From Neisseriaceae bacterium HSC-16F19 (GTDB lineage Bacteria > Pseudomonadota > Gammaproteobacteria > Burkholderiales > Neisseriaceae): a stretch of 64,000 nucleotides of DNA. Location: NCBI RefSeq assembly GCF_024171525.1, contig NZ_JALJZY010000012.1, positions 1 to 64,000 of the forward strand, written 5' to 3'. Positions 45,281 through 54,577 of the stretch are shown in pieces. The notes under the pieces are model-generated. The model saw nothing but the letters and a program-made list of their open reading frames with translations. It did no database searches and was not told the DNA's origin. Position 1 is the stretch's first letter; the number at the start of each line of letters is the position of its first letter. Both the position numbers and the translations under genes were made by a program.

Positions 45281-45481
45281 TTATTTTGCCCACGGCTCAT
45301 GGGTTTGCAGTAATTTGTTCAGGCCCGGGTTGTGGGCAGGCAGCTGCTCCAGGGCGGCAGCAAACTGTATGAAAGTTGCTTTGTCCAACTGAAACAATAT
45401 GCGCTTGGCTGTGGTTTCGTCAGAAACAGGGCAAAGAAAATCTTTTTGCGCTGCTCGAGCCTGTTTAATGGAGGTGTGCAT
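45281..45481 (-). CDS. Antitoxin C-terminal remnant (DUF1778/TacA-like)
   Basis: A 66-residue protein whose second half, RILFQLDKATFIQFAAALEQ followed by NPGLNKLLQTHEPW, matches the toxin-binding C-terminus of DUF1778 antitoxins. The usual N-terminal ribbon-helix-helix is replaced by MHTSIKQARAAQKDF. No GNAT toxin gene is next to it. AGGAG precedes ATG 45481, so it may still be made. It is either a decayed antitoxin or a stand-alone neutraliser. Confidence 0.55.
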   Translation of the reverse strand: MHTSIKQARAAQKDFLCPVSDETTAKRILFQLDKATFIQFAAALEQLPAHNPGLNKLLQTHEPWAK

Positions 45482-45588
45482 CTTGATTGCTCCTGATATA
45501 GACGCAACTTGAAACTTTGCCCTATACCTATTCAAAAAATAATCTTTAAAAAGGCAAGCTTGTTTTACCGCACGCTTTATTTTTAATC

Positions 45589-45667
45589 AAGATCCTGCGA
45601 CTAAAGCGCAGGATGACAGTAGCCCGTCATTCTGCACGTAGCGATAGTGAAGTCGCAGAATCTGTTT
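45589..45667. repeat. RS repeat between divergent genes
   Basis: AAGATCCTGCGACTAAAGCG and GTCATTCTGCACGTAGCG halves with the GCAGAATCTG end. The rest of 45482-45817 holds uptake sequences and no gene. Confidence 0.7.
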
Positions 45668-45817
45668 TAGCTGCGTAATTTTTTGGCTGCGCCACGCAGG
45701 CAGTCTGCCAAGTGAGTTTATTAAAGCTGCCTGAAAACCATTTGAGTAGGTTTTCGTGCAATAAAAATTTTGCCTTCGACCGTATAAGCAGGTGGAGGCG
45801 CAGTCTATAATACCGCC

Positions 45818-46147
45818 ATGCACAAAAAAGAACTCCTCATCCCCGGCTGGCTGGATTTGTGGCCGCCGGGGCCGCCTGCACCGGGGGTGTGGACGGTGTA
45901 TCTGATCCGCTGCCAGAACGGCAGTCTTTATTGCGGCATCGCCAAATCGGCATTGCAGCGCTGGCAGGCGCATGTGGCAGGGCAGGGGGCGCGTTATACC
46001 CGCAGTTTCCCGCCGCAGGAAATGCGCCTGGTGTGGACGGGTTTGAGCCATACCCAGGCCGCACGCTGCGAATACCTGATCAAACAATGGCCGCGCGCCC
46101 GCAAAGCACAGTTATGGGCGTGTTTGGATGTGTTTCAGGCAGCCTAA
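45818..46147 (+). CDS. GIY-YIG domain nuclease (UPF0213)
   Basis: A 109-residue single-domain protein. VWTVYLIRCQNGSLYCGIAK near 24-43 is the GIY-YIG block (here YLI and YCG), with the Arg (LQRW) and Glu (CEYLIKQWPR) of the active site further on. Such YhbQ-type proteins may nick damaged or recombining DNA. An uptake sequence overlaps its 3' end. Confidence 0.85.
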   Translation: MHKKELLIPGWLDLWPPGPPAPGVWTVYLIRCQNGSLYCGIAKSALQRWQAHVAGQGARYTRSFPPQEMRLVWTGLSHTQAARCEYLIKQWPRARKAQLWACLDVFQAA

Positions 46148-46154
46148 GACACGG

Positions 46155-46676
46155 CTATTTCTTCTTCTCCGCTTCTTTTTCCACCAACTGCGTACCGGCC
46201 AGATAGTCGTATAAAAACTGCCGTTGCGGATTCATCAGCGCAAAGCCCCAAGGCAAAATCCACCAAATCAGCGCCGCGGCGGTGGCGGTTTTGGGCGGGA
46301 TGCCGTTGTGGCGCAAGGCCCAGTAGGCCAGTGCCGGAATCAGTACCACAAACACACAGGCCCAGGCAAAGCGCAGTTGCAGCTGTTTTTTCGGCGGCAG
46401 GCGGCCGTGGCGGTCGGTAAGGCCGATGCGCCACACGCGCATCGGCAGGGTTTGCCCTTGGCGGCGCCAGTTGATCCAAAAATAGCCCCACCATGCCGCC
46501 AGCAGCAACAGGCTCACCGCCAGCGTACCCAAAAACGGCACGGCTTGCAGCACGGTGGCAACAATGCCGCCCAAGAGCGCCGCCACCACGGTGACGGCAC
46601 CGACCAGCAGGCTTTCGTACACCAGGGCGGCGAGGCGGCGTTTTAAAGAGGCGGGTTGGGGGCGGGTTTCAGACAT
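46155..46676 (-). CDS. RDD family membrane protein
   Basis: A 173-residue protein with the RDD pattern (KRRLAALVYESLLV at the first helix), three hydrophobic segments and a basic tail. The family's role, possibly ion exchange, is unclear. It starts 8 bp after miaA ends, so it is co-transcribed. Confidence 0.85.
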   Translation of the reverse strand: MSETRPQPASLKRRLAALVYESLLVGAVTVVAALLGGIVATVLQAVPFLGTLAVSLLLLAAWWGYFWINWRRQGQTLPMRVWRIGLTDRHGRLPPKKQLQLRFAWACVFVVLIPALAYWALRHNGIPPKTATAAALIWWILPWGFALMNPQRQFLYDYLAGTQLVEKEAEKKK

Positions 46677-46684
46677 GGAGAGGC

Positions 46685-47653
46685 TCAGGCATCAAAATGG
46701 CGGCGGCAGGCGGCAATCAGGATTTCAGGCAGCCTGTCGCCTTGGGTGAAGGGGTCGGCGGCGGTGTCGGTATGGATTTTGCGCAGCCAGGTCAGCTGGC
46801 GCTTGGCCAGTTGGCGCGTGGCGGCGATGCCCTGTTCGCGCAGGGCGGCTGCGTCGGTGTCGCCGGCCAGATAATCCCACATCTGGCGGTAGCCGACACA
46901 GCGCATGCTGGGCAACTCGGCATGCAGCGTGGGATAGCGTGTTTGCAGGCTGCGTACTTCGTCGGCAAAGCCTTGTGCCAGCATGCTGTCGAAACGCAGG
47001 GCAATCTGGCGGTGCAAATCGGCCCGTGTTGCGGGAATCAGTGCCAACGAAGCCAAGTTGAGCGGCGGGGTATAGGCCGTTTGTTCGGCAAAATGACGGC
47101 TCAAAGGCTTGCCGGTCAGCAGCCACACTTCCAGCGCCCGTTCGATGCGCTGGCTGTCGGCGGCTTCCAGCCGTACTGCGGTTTGCGGGTCGATTTCCTG
47201 CAAGCGGCGGTAGAGATGGGCCAGCCCGTATTGCTGTTTTTGCCGCTGCAAATCGGCGCGCACCGCCGCATCGGCTTCAGGCAGCGTATTGAGGCCCTGA
47301 GTGAGGGCGTGGTAATACATCATGGTGCCGCCGACAATCAGCGGCAGGCGCCCGCGCTCGTGAATTTCCGCCACCAGGCGCGTGCAGTCGGCCACAAATT
47401 CGGCGGCGCTGTATGTGTGTAGCGGCGAAATAATATCAATCAGATGGTGCGGCACCTGCGCCAATTCGGCGGCGCCGGGCTTGGCGGTGCCGATGTCCAT
47501 ATCGCGGTACACCAAGGCCGAGTCGAGGCTGATGATTTCCAGCGGCAGCACTTGCGCCGCGGCCAGGGCCAGGCCGGTTTTGCCGGAGGCGGTGGGGCCG
47601 AGCAGGGCGAAGGCTTTGGGCGCGGTGGCGGACATGGGACGGATGGCAGACAT
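46685..47653 (-). CDS. miaA: tRNA dimethylallyltransferase MiaA
   Basis: A 322-residue enzyme: P-loop [14 protein letters not shown] near 17-30, [18 protein letters not shown] and the tRNA-binding region [15 protein letters not shown]. It adds the dimethylallyl group to A37 of UNN-reading tRNAs. Start 47653 and an internal ATG at 47635 both lack a clear ribosome site. Confidence 0.97.
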   Translation of the reverse strand: MSAIRPMSATAPKAFALLGPTASGKTGLALAAAQVLPLEIISLDSALVYRDMDIGTAKPGAAELAQVPHHLIDIISPLHTYSAAEFVADCTRLVAEIHERGRLPLIVGGTMMYYHALTQGLNTLPEADAAVRADLQRQKQQYGLAHLYRRLQEIDPQTAVRLEAADSQRIERALEVWLLTGKPLSRHFAEQTAYTPPLNLASLALIPATRADLHRQIALRFDSMLAQGFADEVRSLQTRYPTLHAELPSMRCVGYRQMWDYLAGDTDAAALREQGIAATRQLAKRQLTWLRKIHTDTAADPFTQGDRLPEILIAACRRHFDA

Positions 47654-47721
47654 ATAAAACGGCCGCTATTTTAACACAGCGGCCATGCGCTTTAGGGCTG
47701 CCTGAAAACAGCCACCATGAA

Positions 47722-48402
47722 CTATACAGTACCCAACAAAGCATCCACCCAAGCGGGCACACCCTCGCTGGCACGTTGCGCCGTCACCGATACGTCGTAC
47801 AGACCGGCAGGCGGATTGGGATCAATCAGATGGCGTTCGGCATGCGGCGGCGCATATTGCAGCAGCCCGGCGGCGGGATAGACTTTCAGCGAAGTGCCCA
47901 CCACCAGCACGATGTCGGCTTCGGACACCCAGTCGATGGCGGTTTCGATTAGTGGTACGGCCTCGCCAAACCAGACGATGTGCGGGCGCAGCGGGTGGCC
48001 TTTGGGGTCGGTGTCGGCCAGGGTTTGGTCGCCCGTCCATTCCACCACATAGTCATCATAGACGGTGCTGCGCAGCTTGGTCAGTTCGCCGTGCAGATGC
48101 AATACCTCGCGGCTGCCGGCGCGTTCGTGCAGATTGTCCACGTTTTGGGTAACAATGCGCACGCGGTGGTGTTCGGCCAGGCGTGCCAAGGCGTAATGGG
48201 CGGCATTGGGTGCGGCCTGCGTCAGCTGGCGGCGGCGCTGGTTGTAAAAATCCAGCACCAACTGCGGATTGCGGGCAAAGGCTTCCGGCGTGGCCACTTC
48301 TTCCACGCGGTGGCCTTCCCACAGGCCGTCGCTGTCGCGAAAGGTTTTCAAACCGCTGTCGGCGCTGATACCGGCACCGCTTAAGACTACGATATTGTGC
48401 AT
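47722..48402 (-). CDS. cobB: Sirtuin NAD-dependent protein deacylase
   Basis: A 226-residue sirtuin: VVLSGAGISADSGLKTFR near 5-22, TQNVDNLHERAG, LHLHGEL with the catalytic His and VWFGEAVP. It lacks a cysteine zinc finger in the usual place, like class III-U/short bacterial forms. GGAGGACATTCCC fixes ATG 48402. It removes acyl groups from lysines using NAD. Confidence 0.92.
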   Translation of the reverse strand: MHNIVVLSGAGISADSGLKTFRDSDGLWEGHRVEEVATPEAFARNPQLVLDFYNQRRRQLTQAAPNAAHYALARLAEHHRVRIVTQNVDNLHERAGSREVLHLHGELTKLRSTVYDDYVVEWTGDQTLADTDPKGHPLRPHIVWFGEAVPLIETAIDWVSEADIVLVVGTSLKVYPAAGLLQYAPPHAERHLIDPNPPAGLYDVSVTAQRASEGVPAWVDALLGTV

Positions 48403-48434
48403 GGGAATGTCCTCCAGCATCTGAAAAACACGAT

Positions 48435-48641
48435 TATAGTCATTTAACACAGAACGATACGGCGTTGCTGTCCCACAGGGACTTCCTATGGTCGCGCCAG
48501 GCTCGAAGAGAGCGATGTTTGTAAGCCGCTAAAGCGGCAACAAAATCAGCTCCGTACTATTTGTACTGTCTGCCCCGCGGGACTTCGCTGCGCTCGCGGC
48601 TTTTTTTGCTGCCTTGTCTCGTTCTGTGTTAGTCGACTATA
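48435..48641. repeat. Correia-like element, long form with two extra inserts
   Basis: 207 bp from TATAGTCATTTAACACAGAA to ...TTCTGTGTTAGTCGACTATA. Both arms have CACAGAACGA in place of AATAAGAACGA. Inside lies the long-form segment GCTCGAAGAGAGCGATG with the GCCGCTAAAGCGGC hairpin, plus two short inserts near 48467-48495 and 48574-48606. It fills the gap between the sirtuin and rhodanese genes. Confidence 0.8.
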
Positions 48642-48709
48642 TAACGCCGGGAAAATACAAACAGGACGGAAGCCATCCGTCCTGTATTTGTGTTCAGGCT
48701 GCCTGAAAC

Positions 48710-49102
48710 TTATTGCAAGCCCTGGCGGCGCAAATCTTCATAACCGCCGTGATTGGTGACATCGGTGTAACCCATTTGCTGCAAGGCTTCCAGTGCCACT
48801 TGGGCGCGGCTGCCACTGCGGCAATAAAGATGGATGGGGGCGTTTTTGTCGGGGCTGACTGTGGCGATGCGTGCAGTTATTTCTTCCACGGGGATATTGA
48901 GCGCGCCTTCAAGGTATCCGGCGGCAAATTCTTCTGCGGTGCGTACATCTACCCACAGCCCTTCTGCCTTCACGGCAGGGGCGGCAGATGCGGATGCGGC
49001 CGCGGTTTGCGGCTTGGGTGCGGCGCTGCCGGTTTCGGAACAGGCGGCCAGAGAGAGGGCGGCTGCGGCGGAGAGCAGGGCGGTGCGGATAAAGCGGGTC
49101 AT
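48710..49102 (-). CDS. Rhodanese-domain lipoprotein
   Basis: A 130-residue protein with a lipoprotein signal (TALLSAAAALSLAACS), an Ala-rich linker and a rhodanese domain: GLWVDVRTAEEFAAGYLEGA and active-site HLYCRSGSRAQ. Like PspE it may move sulfur in the periplasm. Start 49102. Confidence 0.9.
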   Translation of the reverse strand: MTRFIRTALLSAAAALSLAACSETGSAAPKPQTAAASASAAPAVKAEGLWVDVRTAEEFAAGYLEGALNIPVEEITARIATVSPDKNAPIHLYCRSGSRAQVALEALQQMGYTDVTNHGGYEDLRRQGLQ

Positions 49103-49242
49103 CACAAGGTATTCTCGAATACAAAAAAGCGGCATTTTAAGGGAAAACCGGCTTTCAGGCAGCCTGAAGTCTGCATATTGCTGATTTGCCCCGGCGCCAT
49201 AAGGCGGTATCATCCGGCTGAAAGAAAACCGGGAGCGTAGTG

Positions 49243-49992
49243 ATGAACGACAGCAAGGATATTGAAACCACCTTCACCGCCTTATGCGAAGGCCGCTTGG
49301 ACGCGGAGGAATGGCTGGCGTGGTTTGCGGAGCATCAGGCGGAGCTGGAGCAAACGCTGAACCGCCGCCGATATTTGGGCATCAAGCCCATGAGCCATTG
49401 CAGCGCCAACCGAAATGCCGCGGCGGCACAGGCGGATGCACAAAAATATCTGGCCGGTTTGGGCATAGAAGTGGCCCTGTCCGATATTTATGAACAGGCG
49501 TGGGAGCGGGAATTTGCCGCCTGGTGTGCCGAACAGCGGCGCGAGGAAAAAGCGCGCCAGGCGGCCATGAAAGAAGCCTACGGTTATGTGGCCGGGGTCT
49601 ATCCCAAATTGTTTAAAGCCCTGCTGAAAGCCACAGACGTCACTATCCGCCCCGGTGCGGACGAGGCCGAAATCGCCCGTGCAGAAGACGGATTGGGCGT
49701 GGCCTTGCCGGAGGATATCCGCCGCTTTTTCCGCCTGATGGGTGGATTGCGGCTGGAAGGCGTGATGTTGGATATTGCCGAATTGGGATTGGAAAACTTT
49801 TTGGGCCGCGATTATGTGGTCTTGGGCGAATTCTGGAAATACGGCGACGGCGATGCCTTGCTGTACGACCCGGCCAAAGCGGGCATTTATGTGTATGCAC
49901 ACGGCTATCCGAAAGTGATTAGGGAAGCGGCGGATATGGATGCCTTTGCGGAAAAACGGCTGGCGGCTTATGTGCGCGGACTGGGTGCTTGA
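49243..49992 (+). CDS. SUKH (SMI1/KNR4)-domain protein, possible orphan immunity protein
   Basis: A 249-residue protein with a helical N-terminal half and a C-terminal SUKH-like domain: ARAEDGLGVALPEDIRRFFR followed by a strand-rich part ending DMDAFAEKRLAAYV. SUKH proteins often neutralise polymorphic or contact-dependent toxins. No toxin gene is adjacent. GGGAG precedes ATG 49243; GTG 49240 is an alternative. Confidence 0.65.
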   Translation: MNDSKDIETTFTALCEGRLDAEEWLAWFAEHQAELEQTLNRRRYLGIKPMSHCSANRNAAAAQADAQKYLAGLGIEVALSDIYEQAWEREFAAWCAEQRREEKARQAAMKEAYGYVAGVYPKLFKALLKATDVTIRPGADEAEIARAEDGLGVALPEDIRRFFRLMGGLRLEGVMLDIAELGLENFLGRDYVVLGEFWKYGDGDALLYDPAKAGIYVYAHGYPKVIREAADMDAFAEKRLAAYVRGLGA

Positions 49993-50025
49993 AACGGGGA
50001 ATGCGTTTTGGGTTGGTTGGGCAGG

Positions 50026-50085
50026 GTAGGTCGGCTCTCCGAGCCGACGGTTGATGGGACGCGTCGGCTCGGAGAGCCGACCTAC
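50026..50085. repeat. GTCGGCTC palindrome pair
   Basis: GTAGGTCGGCTCTCCGAGCC faces GGCTCGGAGAGCCGACCTAC. Like the pairs at 17640 and 37827. Confidence 0.75.
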
Positions 50086-50175
50086 GGCCGCTACGGTTTG
50101 GCGGCATGGCTTTGTAGGGGCGGGTTTTATACCTGCCCGCAACGCTGCAATCCACAAAGCGGGCGGGTGTAAAAC

Positions 50176-50586
50176 CATAGGTATCTACACAAATATTAAG
50201 GCTGCCTGAAAACACAAGTTGGTATCACCTTGTATTTCAAGTTACACAAAATTTAACTTTGCGCTTCGTGGCCGTCCCACGGGATTCCCTACGGTCACGC
50301 GGATATTGTCTTTGCGCCGCCAAAGAAAAGAAGGCAAAAGAAAGGCGGCCGCGGTTGCAGGTTTGCTGCGCAAACTTCCCTCTCTCCACACGCTTTTTCG
50401 GGCGGGCAACAACTCGCAGCTGCGCTGCTCAAACAGATTTGCCCTTTCTCCCCGAAAAACCGCGCTCCGTTCGGCTGCGCCAGCGGATAGGGCTGTAGCC
50501 GTAAACATACTTGGATTAAAGTTTTAGGTATTCAAGCCGAAAAAAGCAAAATCTTTTAGATAGCCTAAAATGTGTAGATACCTATG
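50176..50586. mobile_element. 411-bp MITE-like element with 9-bp target duplication
   Basis: CATAGGTATCTACACA at 50176-50191 is matched exactly by TGTGTAGATACCTATG at 50571-50586. The element is flanked by GTGTAAAAC at 50167-50175 and 50587-50595. Removing the element and one copy restores an intact GGGGCGGG palindrome pair (50114-50605), like the one at 7174-7259. It carries an uptake sequence near its left end and no convincing gene. A truncated relative lies at 59969. Confidence 0.88.
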
Positions 50587-50658
50587 GTGTAAAACCTGCC
50601 CCTACATGGATGGCGGCATCTGCGATTGCGATGCCGTACTTACGACCCGAGGGTAGGC

Positions 50659-50727
50659 GTAGCTTGGGTCGCCAGGCCCAACATTTGTGGGTGTTTTGCA
50701 GATTGTTGGGTTTTCAACCCAACCTAC
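50659..50727. repeat. GTTGGGT palindromes before typA terminator
   Basis: GTAGCTTGGGTCGCCAGGCC and GTTGGGTTTTCAACCCAACC units. No gene is seen between 49993 and 50794. Confidence 0.7.
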
Positions 50728-50738
50728 GGCTGATTGAT

Positions 50739-50774
50739 AAAAAGGCTGCCTGAAAACCTTTCAGGCAGCCTTTT
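50739..50774 (-). terminator. typA terminator with facing uptake sequences
   Basis: AAAAAGGCTGCCTGAAA faces TTTCAGGCAGCCTTTT around ACC, 20 bp past the typA stop. Confidence 0.8.
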
Positions 50775-50794
50775 AAACGCTCAAGCAACAAACA

Positions 50795-52603
50795 TCAATC
50801 CTTTTTAAAATGGCGGCGGCGTTCGATTTCGCTCAGATAGCGTTTGCGCAGGCGGATGGATTGCGGGGTGATTTCCACCAGCTCGTCGTCGTCGATAAAC
50901 TCCACCGCGGATTCCAAAGTCAGTTTGATCGGCGTGGTCAGGCGCACGGCTTCGTCGGTGCCGCTGGCACGCACATTGGTGAGCTTTTTGCCTTTCAAGG
51001 GGTTCACCACCAAGTCGTTGTCGCGGCTGTGGATGCCAATAATCATGCCTTCATACAATTTGTCGCCGGGGGAGACGAACATGCGGCCGCGGTCTTCCAG
51101 ATTCCACAGCGCATAGGCCACGGCTTCGCCCTGTTCCTGCGATACCAGCACACCGTTGTGGCGGCCGGGCATATCGGGTTTCACCGGGGCGTAGTCATCG
51201 AATACATGGCTCATCAGGCCGGTACCGCGGGTCATGGTCATAAATTCGCCTTGGAAACCGATGAGGCCGCGGGCGGGGATGTGGTATTCGAGGCGGGTGC
51301 GGCCCTGGCCGTCGCTTTCCATATTGGTCAGTTCGCCACGGCGGCGGCCCAGTTCTTCCATGACCGCGCCCTGGTTGTCATCGGGCACATCCACGGTCAG
51401 GTTTTCATAAGGCTCGCATTTTTGGCCGTTGATTTCGCGATACACCACGCGCGGTTTGCCCACCGCCAGTTCATAGCCTTCGCGGCGCATGTTTTCCAGC
51501 AGAATGGTCAGATGCAGCTCACCGCGGCCGGACACGCGGAATACGTCGGCATCCGCCGTGTCTTCCACACGCAGGGCCACATTGGTGAGCAGTTCTTTTT
51601 GCAGGCGGTCGCGGATTTGGCGGCTGGTGACAAACTTGCCTTCGGTACCGGCCAGGGGGCTGGTGTTGACCATAAAGTCCATGGTCAGGGTGGGCTCGTC
51701 CACGCTCAGCATGGGCAGACCCTTGGGATTGTCTTTTTCGGAAATGGTCACGCCGATGCCGATGTCTTCCAAACCGGAAATAATCACGATGTCGCCGGCT
51801 TCGGCTTCTTCCAGCGGCACGCGTTCCAAGCCTTTAAAACCCAAGAGCTGGTTGATGCGGCCTTGGGCCACTTGCTGCTCGTGGTTCATCACCGCCACCA
51901 CTTGGCCGGGCTTGATGCGGCCGTTGAGGATACGGCCGATGCCCAGGCGGCCGGTGTAGTTGTCGTAATCAAGTTGGGAAATCTGCAATTGCAGGGTTTC
52001 GTCGGCACTGCCGGAGGGCGGCGGGGTGTGTTTGAGGATGGTGTCAAACAGCGGGCGCATGTCTTCGCTGTCGTCGCTCTCTTCCAGTTTGGCAAAGCCG
52101 GAGAGGCCGGAAGCGTAAACAATGGGGAAGTCCAGCTGCTCGTCGCTGGCACCCAGGCTGTCGAACAATTCGAAAGTTTGGTCGATGACCCAGCTGGGAC
52201 GGGCGGAAGGTTTGTCGATTTTGTTGATGACCACAATCGGGCGCAAGCCCAGGGCCAGTGCTTTTTTGGTCACAAAACGGGTTTGCGGCATCGGGCCTTC
52301 TTGGGCATCGACCAGGAGCACCACGCAATCGACCATGCCCAACACGCGCTCCACTTCGCCGCCGAAGTCGGCGTGTCCGGGGGTATCGACGATGTTGATG
52401 TGGTAGCCTTCGTATTCGATGGCGGTGTTTTTGGCCAGAATGGTGATGCCGCGTTCTTTTTCGATGTCGTTGCTGTCCATCACGCGCTCGTCTACCTGTT
52501 GGTTGGCGCGGAAGGTACCGGACTGGCGCAGCAGTTGGTCAACCAGTGTGGTTTTGCCGTGGTCGACGTGGGCGATGATGGCGATATTGCGGATTTGCTT
52601 CAT
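50795..52603 (-). CDS. typA: Translational GTPase TypA/BipA
   Basis: A 602-residue GTPase: [11 protein letters not shown] near 11-21, [24 protein letters not shown] and [10 protein letters not shown], followed by EF-G-like domains and the BipA-specific C-terminus. It binds the ribosome and helps 50S assembly, mainly in cold or stress. Confidence 0.97.
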   Translation of the reverse strand: MKQIRNIAIIAHVDHGKTTLVDQLLRQSGTFRANQQVDERVMDSNDIEKERGITILAKNTAIEYEGYHINIVDTPGHADFGGEVERVLGMVDCVVLLVDAQEGPMPQTRFVTKKALALGLRPIVVINKIDKPSARPSWVIDQTFELFDSLGASDEQLDFPIVYASGLSGFAKLEESDDSEDMRPLFDTILKHTPPPSGSADETLQLQISQLDYDNYTGRLGIGRILNGRIKPGQVVAVMNHEQQVAQGRINQLLGFKGLERVPLEEAEAGDIVIISGLEDIGIGVTISEKDNPKGLPMLSVDEPTLTMDFMVNTSPLAGTEGKFVTSRQIRDRLQKELLTNVALRVEDTADADVFRVSGRGELHLTILLENMRREGYELAVGKPRVVYREINGQKCEPYENLTVDVPDDNQGAVMEELGRRRGELTNMESDGQGRTRLEYHIPARGLIGFQGEFMTMTRGTGLMSHVFDDYAPVKPDMPGRHNGVLVSQEQGEAVAYALWNLEDRGRMFVSPGDKLYEGMIIGIHSRDNDLVVNPLKGKKLTNVRASGTDEAVRLTTPIKLTLESAVEFIDDDELVEITPQSIRLRKRYLSEIERRRHFKKD

Positions 52604-52694
52604 GGGGGCGGGTGCCTTAATAAATCATAGAAAACCGCGCATTATAGCAGAAAAAATGCAGCCTATCGGCTGCATTTGCGGTTTTGGGAACAGC

Positions 52695-53132
52695 TTATGG
52701 GCAGCGAACCCGCACCACCGGTTTGACCTGTGCCTGCAAGGGGCGTTCGCCTTCGTTATTGAGGCCGCTGTAGGTGGTTTGGCTGCGGTCGTAGAGGCGT
52801 TTGCCGCGTACCCGGTAGTCGATGTGCATGCGCTGGGGCAGGGTTTCGCCGCCGGCAGATACCGTGCCCTCGGCAGTGCCGAGCAGCGGGCTGTAGGATT
52901 TGCCGGTGAGGGTGAATTGCAGTTCGATGCCGTGTTCCTGGCCGATATATTCCAGTTGGCCGTCGGCACGGATGTGCAACAGGTCTTTGTCGGCGGCGGC
53001 GTAGTCGCTGTGGCACATGGCCGCAGTTTTGGCCCAGGTGCCGACATAGGTTTGGGGTATCCAGGCACTTTGGGCGGCGGCCGGGGCGGACAGGGCGGCG
53101 AGAAGGGCGCAGCACAGGATTTTGTTTGTCAT
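52695..53132 (-). CDS. Exported protein of unknown function
   Basis: A 145-residue protein with a signal peptide ([20 protein letters not shown], cut before QSAWIP) and a beta-rich mature part with cysteines in MCHSDYA and RVRCP. I do not recognise a family. It is divergent from sodA. Confidence 0.7.
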   Translation of the reverse strand: MTNKILCCALLAALSAPAAAQSAWIPQTYVGTWAKTAAMCHSDYAAADKDLLHIRADGQLEYIGQEHGIELQFTLTGKSYSPLLGTAEGTVSAGGETLPQRMHIDYRVRGKRLYDRSQTTYSGLNNEGERPLQAQVKPVVRVRCP

Positions 53133-53256
53133 GGCGGGGTCTCCATTTTTGGCGGGGTGGTGGCACTATAGCACAGTAGGGCGTCCGGTTTTTGGTTTGT
53201 CCTGCAAAAGCGGATGCGGGCGCGCTGATAAGTGGCATGCAGTGCTTGATATTTTA

Positions 53257-53279
53257 ATTAATAATAATTATTATCATTA
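53257..53279 (+). promoter_or_regulatory. Candidate Fur box before sodA
   Basis: AATTAATAATAATTATTATC followed by ATT is an AT-rich near-palindrome close to the Fur consensus GATAATGATAATCATTATC, 34 bp before sodA. E. coli sodA is Fur-repressed, which fits. No clear -10/-35 pair is visible. Confidence 0.55.
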
Positions 53280-53312
53280 ACTCTATCAAACGCCGCATTT
53301 AAGGAGAACATC

Positions 53313-53936
53313 ATGGCCTATACCCTGCCGCCGCTGCCCTATGCCTATGACGCACTGGAGCCGCATTTCGATGCGCTGACCATGGAAATCCACCACAGCA
53401 AGCATCATCAGGCTTATGTGAATAATGCCAATGCCGCTTTGGAAAACCTGCCTGAATGGGCGGGCATAAGCGCGGAAGTGCTGATTGCCCGTTTGCACGA
53501 GCTGCCTGAAAACGTACGCACGGTGTTGCGCAATAATGTCGGCGGCCATGCCAACCACAGTCTGTTTTGGCAGATTTTAAAAACCGGCACCCTGCTCAAG
53601 GGCGATTTGCAGGCGGCCATCGAGCGCGATTTCGGCAATGTGGCCGTGTTTCAGGCCGAATTTGAAAAAGCCGCTGCCACGCGTTTCGGTTCCGGCTGGG
53701 CGTGGCTGGTGTATGAAAACGGCCGCCTCAAAGTCACTTCCACCGCGAATCAGGACTCACCGCTGATGGGGCAGGCAGTGGCCGGAACTTCAGGTTATCC
53801 GATTATCGGCCTCGATGTGTGGGAGCATGCCTATTACCTCAAATACCAAAACCGCCGCCCGGACTACATCAAGGCGTTTTGGCAGGTGGTGAATTGGGAC
53901 GAGGCGGCGCGGCGCTTTGCCGAGGTGGTCAAGTAA
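53313..53936 (+). CDS. sodA: Superoxide dismutase, Mn type
   Basis: A 207-residue SOD very like E. coli SodA. Metal ligands are H27 (EIHHSKHH), the His of [10 protein letters not shown], and Asp and His of DVWEHAYY. Gly before HANH and Gln in NQDSPLM favour manganese over iron. AAGGAG precedes the ATG. It is probably controlled by Fur through the site at 53257. Confidence 0.94.
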   Translation: MAYTLPPLPYAYDALEPHFDALTMEIHHSKHHQAYVNNANAALENLPEWAGISAEVLIARLHELPENVRTVLRNNVGGHANHSLFWQILKTGTLLKGDLQAAIERDFGNVAVFQAEFEKAAATRFGSGWAWLVYENGRLKVTSTANQDSPLMGQAVAGTSGYPIIGLDVWEHAYYLKYQNRRPDYIKAFWQVVNWDEAARRFAEVVK

Positions 53937-53956
53937 AATACGATAGAAGGGCTTGT

Positions 53957-54019
53957 AAAGGCTGCCTGAAAGGGAATACGGTGCGTTTCTGCATAGTAAA
54001 ACCTTTCAGGCAGCCTTTT
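53957..54019. terminator. Bidirectional hairpin of facing uptake sequences
   Basis: AAAGGCTGCCTGAAAGG faces CCTTTCAGGCAGCCTTTT with a 29-base loop, between sodA (+) and msrC (-). Confidence 0.75.
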
Positions 54020-54036
54020 ATTTGTTAATGACTGTT

Positions 54037-54519
54037 TTAGCCGTGTTTTTCGCCAATCAATACCGCCAGCTGCTGCAAATATTCGGCATCGGTGTCGTCG
54101 AAAACCGCCAGCTGGTCGGCATCGACATCGAGCACCAGCATTACCGCACCGTGGCGGTCGAATACCGGCACCACGATTTCCGATTGCGACAGCGATGAGC
54201 AGGCGATGTGGTCGGGATGGGCGTTGACATCGGCCACCACCAGCGTTTCCCCTTGCGCCCAAGCCTGACCGCACACGCCGCGGCCGTGGGGAATGCGCGT
54301 GCACGCCAGCGGGCCTTGGAAAGGGCCGAGCACGAGGGTGTCGCCGTCGGTGCGGTAAAAGCCCACCCACAACCAGCCGAAAGCCTCTTTGAGCACGGCG
54401 GAAATATTGGCCAGATTGGCGGTGAGGTCGGTTTCATCGGCTATGAGTGCGGCCAGTTGCGGCAACAGTTGGCGGTAGGTTTCGGCTTTGTCGCCGTGGG
54501 TGAGGGTGAGTGCGTGCAT
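54037..54519 (-). CDS. msrC: Free methionine-R-sulfoxide reductase (GAF-type)
   Basis: A 160-residue GAF-domain protein with the fRMsr cysteines in RGVCGQAWAQ and HIACSSLSQSEIVVPV and one earlier in LACTRIPHG. It reduces free Met-R-O with thioredoxin. Start MHALTLTHGD at 54519; the upstream open frame is not supported. Confidence 0.9.
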   Translation of the reverse strand: MHALTLTHGDKAETYRQLLPQLAALIADETDLTANLANISAVLKEAFGWLWVGFYRTDGDTLVLGPFQGPLACTRIPHGRGVCGQAWAQGETLVVADVNAHPDHIACSSLSQSEIVVPVFDRHGAVMLVLDVDADQLAVFDDTDAEYLQQLAVLIGEKHG

Positions 54520-54577
54520 GGTGTATTCCGCTTGCAGATGGGTCATCCTGCGTGCAGTCGCAGGATCTTGGGTGTAT

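Noticed and set aside
50219..50527. 102-codon ORF in the MITE-like element
   Set aside because: Frames are open in several directions, no ribosome site or domain is seen, and the truncated copy changes the frame.
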